Below are positions 56,481-63,437 of a DNA stretch of 64,000 bases, in pieces. The notes beneath the pieces were generated by a model. The model worked only from the letters and a program-made list of their open reading frames with translations, was not told the DNA's origin and ran no database searches. The stretch spans positions 29,891 through 93,890 of the forward strand of contig NZ_AUMF01000019.1 of the NCBI RefSeq assembly GCF_000430545.1. The letters are read 5' to 3'. The translations under genes and the position numbers were made by a program. The DNA is from Tenacibaculum ovolyticum DSM 18103 (GTDB lineage: Bacteria > Bacteroidota > Bacteroidia > Flavobacteriales > Flavobacteriaceae). How positions within the stretch are numbered: position 1 is the first letter of the stretch; the number at the start of each line of letters is the position of its first letter.

Positions 56481-57278
56481 CTAATTATCTAACTTACTTA
56501 ATAATTCTTTAGCCTCTTTATGTTTAAAATAAGAGTTTTTAATAACAAACTTCAATTGTTCTTTAGCCTCTTTTAATTGATTAGATTTCACAAATAACAA
56601 ACTCTTATACCAATATCCCTTTTCAGCATCAATTAAGTCGCTATTAATTAAATTATCTAGTGTTGCTTTAGCCTCATTATATTTACTTAATTCTATTTGA
56701 GAAATAGCAATATATAAATATATAGAAGCCTTATTTTTATTTTCAGGCAATACTTTCAAAAAAATAGGTAAGGCTTTACTATAATTTTTATCATTAAAAT
56801 AAGTTTCGCCTATAGCTAAATCTTTAACCAGATTCACTTCACCTCTACTAATATTAGAATGCAATTCACTTGTTTGTATATATACCGCATACAATTCATT
56901 ATGTGAATAATTTGTTGTGTAAAACAAACTATAAACAGCAATAAGTATCGCTACACTAGCGGCCGCTATATAAGATAATTTTAAAGCCCTCTTTTTAGGT
57001 TTACTATACTCTTCATAAGCCATTGAAATAGCTTCTTTTGTTTTTTTTACATCATCGCTTTTAAAAACACTTTCTAGAGTTTTCAACTCTTCTGAATTAG
57101 TATTTTCAATAAAACTCCAATCCTTTTCGTTGAATCTTTCGAACAGCTCTTTTTCGAAAAGTACTTTTTCTTTAAAACTATCATCATTTGACATTCTTTC
57201 TAAAAAATCCTTTTCTTCATATTCAGAAAGCGCTCCTTTTAAATAGTTTTCTATTAATAAATCTTCTTCTAAACTCAT
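56481..57278 (-). CDS. Membrane anti-sigma-like protein with periplasmic TPRs
   Basis: The 265-residue protein begins with an ASD-like helical domain (LIENYLKGALSEYEEKDFLERMSNDDSFKEKVLFEKELFE), has one membrane segment near residues 103-122 (LSYIAAASVAILIAVYSLFY), and then tetratricopeptide repeats (LAIGETYFNDKNYSKALPIFLKVL, AIYLYIAISQIELSKYNEAKATLDNLI and others). It overlaps the sigma factor by four bases. The topology (cytoplasmic sigma-binding domain, periplasmic TPRs) is that of an anti-sigma factor which senses an envelope partner. Confidence 0.78.
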   Translation of the reverse strand: MSLEEDLLIENYLKGALSEYEEKDFLERMSNDDSFKEKVLFEKELFERFNEKDWSFIENTNSEELKTLESVFKSDDVKKTKEAISMAYEEYSKPKKRALKLSYIAAASVAILIAVYSLFYTTNYSHNELYAVYIQTSELHSNISRGEVNLVKDLAIGETYFNDKNYSKALPIFLKVLPENKNKASIYLYIAISQIELSKYNEAKATLDNLINSDLIDAEKGYWYKSLLFVKSNQLKEAKEQLKFVIKNSYFKHKEAKELLSKLDN

Positions 57279-57832
57279 AATTCTTTTAATGAATTATATT
57301 TAATATCTTTTTTAATTAATTCGGTAAGTTTTTTCTTACATTTAAAAACTCGTTGACGAACTACAGTTTCTGAATTATAGTCTGTACTTTCTACTATCTC
57401 TGCATATGGTGTTTTTGCAAAGAATAACGTTAGTATTTTTTTACAATTTTCAGAAATTTGACCTAGCTTTTCTACAAACAATTCTTGCCTCTTTAACTCT
57501 AAATACGCTAAAGAATTATCTTGATCTTCACTTACTAGTTCAATAACTTCACTATCTGTTACCTTCTTTTTTGATTTATTTAACTCTCTACGCCATAAAT
57601 TTTTACAAACAGTAAACAAGTAAGCATTAAAACTTGTATTTATTTGAAATCTTTCTTTTTTATATCTTACCGTTATTTGCAATAATGCTTTTTGAAAAAC
57701 ATCTTCAGCATCTGCAATTTCTCCTTTATTTTGAAGCACAAATTTTTTCACAGAAGGATAATTCTCATTATAAATAAGAATTATTTTTCTAGAATTTCCA
57801 TCAATAAGTGCTTTTAAAAAAATGTCCCCCAT
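57275..57832 (-). CDS. ECF-type sigma-70 factor
   Basis: The 185-residue protein has region 2 (IYNENYPSVKKFVLQNKGEIADAEDVFQKALLQITVRYKKERFQI, NAYLFTVCKNLWRREL) and region 4 (LGQISENCKKILTLFFAKTPYAEIVESTDYNSETVVRQRVFKCKKKL). It is the first gene of a leftward pair with an overlapping anti-sigma gene and is divergent from the secreted-protein/CHAT/peptide cluster, with a 21-bp dyad between. It probably directs that cluster; this is inferred from position. Confidence 0.85.
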   Translation of the reverse strand: MGDIFLKALIDGNSRKIILIYNENYPSVKKFVLQNKGEIADAEDVFQKALLQITVRYKKERFQINTSFNAYLFTVCKNLWRRELNKSKKKVTDSEVIELVSEDQDNSLAYLELKRQELFVEKLGQISENCKKILTLFFAKTPYAEIVESTDYNSETVVRQRVFKCKKKLTELIKKDIKYNSLKEL

Positions 57833-57855
57833 TATTTTATTTTTTTTTATTGATG

Positions 57856-57890
57856 CGCTAAAATAAACTTTTATACTTTAGCGGGTAACT
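57856..57890. promoter_or_regulatory. Dyad and possible ECF -35 motif between sigma and secreted gene
   Basis: CGCTAAA (57856-57862) and its complement TTTAGCG (57877-57883) are 14 bases apart, and GGGTAACT follows at 57883-57890, similar to ECF -35 motifs of the GGAACT type. It lies in the divergent gap between the sigma operon and the gene at 57940. Confidence 0.45.
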
Positions 57891-57939
57891 TTTTTTAAAA
57901 TGATGAACTAAGAAGAAGAAAAACAAAATATTTTACACT

Positions 57940-58392
57940 ATGAAAAAATTCAATTTAGCATTAAAATTTACGTTATTATTTATAGCTTTTTTAACCTTTA
58001 ATTTCGCATCTAAAACAAGTAACAATTTAACAACAAAAACTAACCTCTCTGAAACAAACATCTCTAATTACTCAAATCAGTTAGTTATTTTTTACTCCCC
58101 TCTTATTAATAATTCAGAAAAAGCTCAAATAAGAGCCTGTATTAGTAGCCAACTAAATGCCCCTATCACTAATATTTATAATTGCCCTAATGGCTATGAA
58201 ATTTTAACTTTTGATTTAATAAGGTTTGAACTTGAAGGGCGTATTGGTTTTGGTATTGATGATGATGAACAAGAAAAAGGTTTAACTAGAGTGCAATTAA
58301 ACGAAATTTTTGCTCCTTGCGGTAACAATTTTAATTTTGGTATACATGAAGGAAATTGTAACACCATTAACTTACTTTTCTATCAAAATTAA
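57940..58392 (+). CDS. Secreted 150-aa cysteine protein, unknown function
   Basis: The protein has a signal peptide (KFNLALKFTLLFIAFLTFNFA) and a mature part with four cysteines (CISSQLNAP, YNCPNGYE, FAPCGNNFN, GNCNTINL). The pattern recalls small beta domains, but no family is recognised. Its stop lies five bases before the CHAT-protein ATG, so it heads that operon. A substrate or ligand of the exported CHAT protease is one possibility; a structural partner is another. Confidence 0.65.
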   Translation: MKKFNLALKFTLLFIAFLTFNFASKTSNNLTTKTNLSETNISNYSNQLVIFYSPLINNSEKAQIRACISSQLNAPITNIYNCPNGYEILTFDLIRFELEGRIGFGIDDDEQEKGLTRVQLNEIFAPCGNNFNFGIHEGNCNTINLLFYQN

Positions 58393-58397
58393 TTTTC

Positions 58398-61067
58398 ATG
58401 AAAATATACTATCCACTTCTTTTTATGCTATTTTATTCTTTTTATGCTAATGGTCAGTTAAAAACACATGAAGATTTAACAGAAAAAAAAGCGGATAGTA
58501 TACTAAATCTATATGTAAAAAACAGTACCTACGCAAAAATAGCGCATGATATTTCTCTTTTTTTCAATAAAAAAAAGAAATACTTTCTTGCCATTAAATA
58601 TGGTAAAATAGAAGTAAGTACTCTTGAAGAAAAAGGCCTTGACAACAACAAGAAGTATTCAAACGCTTTATATAACATCGGTAAATTTTATGCTCGGTAT
58701 GAAGACTATGACAATGCCATATTATATTATGAAAAAGTAACAAAAACTAATCACTACCCTTTAAAAAAAGCGCAATCCTATTGTGAACTAGGCTATTCTT
58801 ATAGATTAAAAGGAGACCTATATAAGTCCCTTTTTTTCTTTCAGAAAGGGATTCCTTTAATAAAAAAACATGCTAAATTAAAAACCTATATTGCCCAGTG
58901 TATTAACTTCTCTTTAACAACTCAAGAACTAAATACAAAAGAAAGTAATCGGTTAGGGCTTTTTTATTTAAAAAAAGGAGATAGTATAATACAACAAAAT
59001 CAGTACCTAAATATTTCTAAATATACCTATCCTTTAAATATAAATTTGGGGAATTTATACTCATCCAAAAAATCATATAATTACAAGAAAGCTAAGCTTC
59101 ATTATTTAAAAAATTTAAACAACGCTATTCTTGAAAAAAATGAAAAATTTATTTCTGCCTCCTATCTAAATTTAGGTGAGTTATATTTAAAAAAGAGAAA
59201 CGACAGTTCTTTTTTATTTTTTAAAAACAGTATTAAATTTAATACTAATCAAAAAAATATAGCTTCTGAAGCCTATAGAAATTTAGCGGATTACTATATT
59301 GTAAAGAAAGATTTAGAAAAAGCTTTAATTAATATTCAAATATCTTTAAATATTAGCTTTAAAGCGAAAGAAAAAGATGCTTCTACATTATCAGAAAACT
59401 CCTTAATTGATGTTATAGATAAAAGGAATGTAATTAGAGCTTTAAAAAGTAAAATAGAGATTCTTATTTATTTATTTAAAAAAACTAACAATTCTGACTA
59501 CTTAAATAAAGCTATTAACACGGTTAATCTAACAGATAAGTTAATAACAGTAATAATAGAATATAGTACTGAAAATAACTCTCATTTTTTATGGAGAAAA
59601 GAAATTTCTAATATTTACAAGCTTGGAGTACGTATATCTTATTTATTAAGCAACGACTCTTTAATGTTTAGTTTTATGGAAAAAAATAAAGCTTTCTTAT
59701 TAACTGTTGATATTAATAATAATATTAAAAACTTTAACCTTCCATTAAAAACAGCTGCTAAAAAACTTCTTTTTAAAAAAAATATTCTACAGCTAGAAAA
59801 CGAAAAACAGACAACCAAAACAAAAGATTCATTATTTAATTTAAAAGAAAAATATACTTTTTTTAAAGATTCTATTCAAAAAAAACATCCTCAGTATACC
59901 TATTCTAAAAAAAGTAGAGAATTACTTTCTTTAGATAAAGCAACTGAACAGCTTCTTGAAAATAAAATTATAGTATCCTATACTTTAAATAATTTTAATT
60001 CTGATAAAGAAAAAACTTCTTTGTTTGGCCTGTTAATCTCAAATAAAAAAAGCATTCCTTTTAAAATTGAAAAAGCAAAACATTTTTTAAAATTACTAAA
60101 AAACTACAAAACTCTTATTTCTAGACCACTCATAAAAAAGAGTGAATTAAAAAGATTTAAAGACGTCTCTTACTCTCTTTATGAATTACTATTTCCATCA
60201 AAAGAGATTAGAGAAATTATTAAGAATAAAAATGTAACTATTATTCCTGATATTGACTTTGAAAACATTCCTTTTGAAGCCTTAAATACAAATAAAAAAG
60301 GTTTAAATTATTTACTAGAAAATTGTAACATTAATTATGTATATTCTTTTTCCTTTCTAAAGTTTAATTCAAAAAGAGAAAGAAAAACAACAAATGACTT
60401 TATTGGCTTTGCTCCTATTGATTTTATCAATTCAAAGAGTCCTCAATTAAAACATTCAAAAAAAGAAATAGAAACCATTGGTAGTTTATTAAATGGTGAA
60501 ATTTACATTTATAATAAATCATCTAAAGAAAACTTTATCAATAAAAGTTCAAATACAAAAGTGATTCACTTAGCAACCCATGCAACGTTAAACCATAATC
60601 CTTCTATAGCTTTTTACAACAAAGAACTTAAACTACACGAACTATACACCTATAAAAACAATGCAGACTTAGTTGTTTTAAGCGCTTGCGAAACCAATTT
60701 AGGAGATATAAAGCCAGGTGAAGGTGTTTTAAGTCTCGCTAGAGGATTCTTTTATTCAGGAGCAAAATCTGTAATCTCATCTCTATGGAATGTAAATGAT
60801 AAATCAACAACTTCTATAATGACTTCTTTTTACAAGAACCTAAAAGGTGGTAAATCAAAATCATTAGCATTAACCAATGCAAAACGAGAATATATTAATA
60901 ATCATTCATTATCAGAAAAGTCACCTTACTATTGGGCCTCTTTTGTATTAATTGGTGATAATGGGAAAATGAATTTAACAAACCATAACTACCTATATAT
61001 AACACTATTAGTGACTACATTAATCTTTTTTTTATTTTTTTATTTAAAAAACAAAAAAAGAGGGTAA
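58398..61067 (+). CDS. Exported TPR-CHAT protease, C-terminally membrane anchored
   Basis: The 889-residue protein has a signal peptide (MKIYYPLLFMLFYSFYANGQ), a long alpha-helical TPR region (about residues 30-420; YSNALYNIGKFYARYEDYDNAILYYEKV is the clearest repeat), a coiled middle, and a CHAT domain near 630-850 with the caspase-like dyad: H728 (THAT) in HLATHA and C764 in LSACET. A single membrane helix near 865-883 ends in KNKKRG. Known CHAT proteases include separase relatives and the craspase Csx29. The signal sequence places catalysis in the periplasm, an unusual location. Confidence 0.88.
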   Translation: MKIYYPLLFMLFYSFYANGQLKTHEDLTEKKADSILNLYVKNSTYAKIAHDISLFFNKKKKYFLAIKYGKIEVSTLEEKGLDNNKKYSNALYNIGKFYARYEDYDNAILYYEKVTKTNHYPLKKAQSYCELGYSYRLKGDLYKSLFFFQKGIPLIKKHAKLKTYIAQCINFSLTTQELNTKESNRLGLFYLKKGDSIIQQNQYLNISKYTYPLNINLGNLYSSKKSYNYKKAKLHYLKNLNNAILEKNEKFISASYLNLGELYLKKRNDSSFLFFKNSIKFNTNQKNIASEAYRNLADYYIVKKDLEKALINIQISLNISFKAKEKDASTLSENSLIDVIDKRNVIRALKSKIEILIYLFKKTNNSDYLNKAINTVNLTDKLITVIIEYSTENNSHFLWRKEISNIYKLGVRISYLLSNDSLMFSFMEKNKAFLLTVDINNNIKNFNLPLKTAAKKLLFKKNILQLENEKQTTKTKDSLFNLKEKYTFFKDSIQKKHPQYTYSKKSRELLSLDKATEQLLENKIIVSYTLNNFNSDKEKTSLFGLLISNKKSIPFKIEKAKHFLKLLKNYKTLISRPLIKKSELKRFKDVSYSLYELLFPSKEIREIIKNKNVTIIPDIDFENIPFEALNTNKKGLNYLLENCNINYVYSFSFLKFNSKRERKTTNDFIGFAPIDFINSKSPQLKHSKKEIETIGSLLNGEIYIYNKSSKENFINKSSNTKVIHLATHATLNHNPSIAFYNKELKLHELYTYKNNADLVVLSACETNLGDIKPGEGVLSLARGFFYSGAKSVISSLWNVNDKSTTSIMTSFYKNLKGGKSKSLALTNAKREYINNHSLSEKSPYYWASFVLIGDNGKMNLTNHNYLYITLLVTTLIFFLFFYLKNKKRG

Positions 61068-61081
61068 CATAAGTTAAGTTA

Positions 61082-62701
61082 TTGAACAGTATAGAAACTA
61101 AATATTTTTATACTTTGAAAGATACATTAATTAACTTAGTACAACGTTTATTAAAAAATAATCAAATATCTTTTGATAAAGAAGAACTTTCTTTTCAGAT
61201 ACAAAGTCATCCTTCATACCCTAGCTTACATGCTATAACAGGAGTTTTAGATCATTTTAACATCGAAAATGTAGCTGCTGATGTACCAGTAAATGCAGAA
61301 ATTCTTTTACAACTACCTAATTGTTTTATAGCACAAGTTAATACTGAACAAGGTAAAAATTTGGTTACTGTAGAAAAGGAAGGAACTAACTGCATTATAT
61401 ATAACACAGAAAATAAAAGAGAGAGAGTTTCTAAAAATTATTTTCTTAAAAATTTTACAGGTATTATTGTTGCTGTAGAACAATCTGAAGATAGTACACA
61501 ACTAAAAACAAGCTTTAATATTACCAAAATTATTGCACTAATTGCTTTAACTTTACTAACCTCATTTTTAATTTACCTAAACACATCTTCTTTATATGTA
61601 TTTATATATTTAATATTATCTATAATTGGTATAATAATTAGTGTAGCAATCATAAAACAAGAATTAGGTTTAAAAACAACTATAGGTGATGCTTTTTGTT
61701 CTGGAACTGATGAAAAAAAAGACTGTGACGCAGTATTAACTTCTAAAGGAGCTGAAATATTTAAAAACTACAAATTAAGTGATTTTAGTATTCTATATTT
61801 TACTGGATTAACACTCTTAACTTTTTTTCAAACCATTAATCCGGCAATTTCATATACTACAAGCTTAATTGCAATTCCAATTACCTTATACTCTTTATAT
61901 TACCAATATGCGATTGTAAAAAAATGGTGTTTACTTTGTGTAAGTATTGTTGGGGTTTTATGGCTACAAGCTTTAATCCCTATAATTACAAATACTTATG
62001 TTACTAATTTTATAATCACAGATGTTGTTATTTTTAGTTTAGTCGTGTTAGTCACCTGGTTATCTTGGCACTACTTAAAACCTTTATTTACCAACCTTAA
62101 TCAGTTAAAAAAGGAAAAAATCGAATATGTAAAGTTTAAAAGAAACTATACCTTATTTGATAGCTTATTACAAAAATCACCACAATTAAATACTCAAATA
62201 GAAAACTGTAAAGAAATAATTTTTGGAAACCCAAACTCTAACTTAGAAATTGTAATAGTAACCAACCCATTTTGTGGACATTGTAAGCCAATTCATAAAC
62301 ACATTGATGAAATATTACAGAGATATCACCAAAATGTAAAAATAATTACTCGTTTTACTATTAATACCGAAGATGAAAAAAACGACTTAGTTAAAATAAC
62401 AAGTAGACTATTAGAAATATACGACAAAAAAGGAGAAATAATTTGCATTAAAGCAATGTCTGAAATCTATGAAAACGGAGATACTGAAGCTTGGTTAAAA
62501 AAGTGGGGAAATTGCAATAACACAAAATATTATGTTTCTGAATTAGAAAAAGGAAGTAATTGGTGTAAAGTAAATGCTATTAATTTTACTCCTGAAATTT
62601 TAATAAACGGAAAATCATTCCCTAAGGAATATAGCAGAACAGATTTAACCTTCTTTATTGAGGAATTAGAAGAAAACTGTAAACCATTAGTAATGGTATA
62701 A
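61082..62701 (+). CDS. Degenerate C39-VKOR-thioredoxin fusion (thiol oxidase)
   Basis: The 539-residue protein starts with TTG 61082. Residues 1-135 look like a C39 peptidase fold without catalytic Cys (SFQIQSHPSYPSLHAITGVLDHFNI). Residues 148-340 form a VKOR domain with five or six helices, loop cysteines C206 and C215 and active site C283-C286 (WCLLC). Residues 380-539 are a DsbA/thioredoxin domain with CGHC at 398-401 and TPEI near 503. VKOR-Trx fusions make disulfides in the envelope. It is 14 bases after the CHAT gene and upstream of the precursors. Confidence 0.9.
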   Translation: MNSIETKYFYTLKDTLINLVQRLLKNNQISFDKEELSFQIQSHPSYPSLHAITGVLDHFNIENVAADVPVNAEILLQLPNCFIAQVNTEQGKNLVTVEKEGTNCIIYNTENKRERVSKNYFLKNFTGIIVAVEQSEDSTQLKTSFNITKIIALIALTLLTSFLIYLNTSSLYVFIYLILSIIGIIISVAIIKQELGLKTTIGDAFCSGTDEKKDCDAVLTSKGAEIFKNYKLSDFSILYFTGLTLLTFFQTINPAISYTTSLIAIPITLYSLYYQYAIVKKWCLLCVSIVGVLWLQALIPIITNTYVTNFIITDVVIFSLVVLVTWLSWHYLKPLFTNLNQLKKEKIEYVKFKRNYTLFDSLLQKSPQLNTQIENCKEIIFGNPNSNLEIVIVTNPFCGHCKPIHKHIDEILQRYHQNVKIITRFTINTEDEKNDLVKITSRLLEIYDKKGEIICIKAMSEIYENGDTEAWLKKWGNCNNTKYYVSELEKGSNWCKVNAINFTPEILINGKSFPKEYSRTDLTFFIEELEENCKPLVMV

Positions 62702-62717
62702 ATTTATAAAAAGAGTA

Positions 62718-62733
62718 AAGCCTAAGAAGGCTT
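62718..62733 (+). terminator. Weak hairpin after the VKOR fusion gene
   Basis: AAGCC (62718-62722) pairs with GGCTT (62729-62733) and is followed by a T-rich stretch. The five-bp stem is weak; partial termination is possible. Confidence 0.4.
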
Positions 62734-62765
62734 CATCTTTTAAACAAAATTCTCTCGCGAGGAAT

Positions 62766-62796
62766 AGACACATACAGTGAGTGTCTTTAAATGTTC
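62766..62796 (+). promoter_or_regulatory. Conserved dyad upstream of precursor 1
   Basis: The 31-base block contains AGACAC-N9-GTGTCT and ends exactly 30 bases before the ATG at 62826. It matches the block before precursor 2 in 27 of 31 positions. It may be an operator, or an RNA stem-loop that can also pair alternatively (CAGTGA with TCACTG just downstream). Confidence 0.65.
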
Positions 62797-62825
62797 ACTG
62801 AATAAATAATGTTAATATTTTAATT

Positions 62826-63038
62826 ATGAAAAAATCAATTTTAAATTTAGGAAAATCTTTAAGTAAAACAGCTCAAAAAGATATTTTTGGTGGATCCACT
62901 GTCCCCGTCAATGAAGATGGTGACGGTGGAGGTGGCGATAGTCTAAAATGCTATTGTAATGGAACTACTTATCCTGTAGCCCATTGTAAATGGTGCACAT
63001 GGAAGTGTGGTGCTGGTAAAATTGAAGATTGTCGTTAA
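62826..63038 (+). CDS. Double-glycine peptide precursor 1, six core cysteines
   Basis: The 70-residue precursor has a leader of 23 residues (MKKSILNLGKSLSKTAQKDIFGG up to the GG at 22-23) of the type cut by C39 peptidases. The 47-residue core starts STVPVNEDGDGGGG and then contains six cysteines at 42, 44, 54, 57, 61 and 69, enough for three disulfides. The core has no similarity to lanthipeptides and no modification enzymes are near. It lies in the same cluster as a thiol oxidase and a C39 ABC transporter, so a secreted disulfide-rich bacteriocin or signal peptide is likely. Confidence 0.85.
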   Translation: MKKSILNLGKSLSKTAQKDIFGGSTVPVNEDGDGGGGDSLKCYCNGTTYPVAHCKWCTWKCGAGKIEDCR

Positions 63039-63074
63039 TACAACATAGTAAAATTCGAGGTTTAGATAAAAAAA

Positions 63075-63105
63075 AGACACATACAATAAGTGTCTCTAAA
63101 AGTTC
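63075..63105 (+). promoter_or_regulatory. Conserved dyad upstream of precursor 2
   Basis: The block repeats the AGACAC-N9-GTGTCT dyad found before precursor 1 and also ends exactly 30 bases before the ATG at 63135. An outer CGAGG/CCTCG pairing extends this copy. Confidence 0.65.
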
Positions 63106-63134
63106 CTCGTAAAAATTAATTTAATATCTTAGTT

Positions 63135-63347
63135 ATGAAAAAATCAATTTTAAATTTAGGAAAAGTTTTAAACAAAACAACTCAAAAAGATATTTTTGGA
63201 GGGTCTATTTTCCCTACTTATGAAGGTGAGAACACTTGTAAAGGAGCTGATGACCGTGCAATATGTCATAGAGATCAAACTAGTACAAACAATTGTTGTA
63301 ACTCATGTGTTAACATTGGCAGTTTAGGTATTGGATGGTGTAAATAA
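63135..63347 (+). CDS. Double-glycine peptide precursor 2, six core cysteines
   Basis: The 70-residue precursor has the same leader with few changes (residues 1-23) and a very different 47-residue core with six cysteines at 35, 44, 54, 55, 58 and 69. Positions 44, 54 and 69 coincide with those of precursor 1. Conserved leader and diverged core are typical for duplicated secreted peptides. It is followed by a terminator hairpin before the transporter gene. Confidence 0.85.
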   Translation: MKKSILNLGKVLNKTTQKDIFGGSIFPTYEGENTCKGADDRAICHRDQTSTNNCCNSCVNIGSLGIGWCK

Positions 63348-63394
63348 TTTACCATCATTTTAAAGTTCTTATAAATAGAACAAGTGATTTATTT

Positions 63395-63424
63395 AAGGAG
63401 GTAATAATTACCTCCTTATTTTTC
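63395..63424 (+). terminator. Terminator or attenuator before the transporter gene
   Basis: AAGGAGGTAAT (63395-63405) and its complement (63407-63417) form an 11-bp hairpin with a one-base centre, followed by ATTTTTC. It contains the perfect SD sequence AAGGAGG, which would be hidden in the stem, but it is 36 bases from the TTG start and so is unlikely to be a ribosome-binding site. Confidence 0.7.
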
Positions 63425-63437
63425 TAAAAATTATTCA

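Noticed and set aside
61082..61500. Active C39 peptidase in the VKOR fusion
   Set aside because: The DCGPxC catalytic Cys motif is absent; only the fold pattern remains.
62826..63347. Lanthipeptide or other RiPP with cyclase modification
   Set aside because: No LanB, LanC, LanM, radical-SAM or YcaO gene is near, and cores have few Ser/Thr next to Cys; a VKOR-Trx oxidase is present instead.
63395..63402. AAGGAGG as the ribosome-binding site of the transporter
   Set aside because: It is about 36 bases from the TTG start and buried in a hairpin; flavobacteria rarely use SD sequences.
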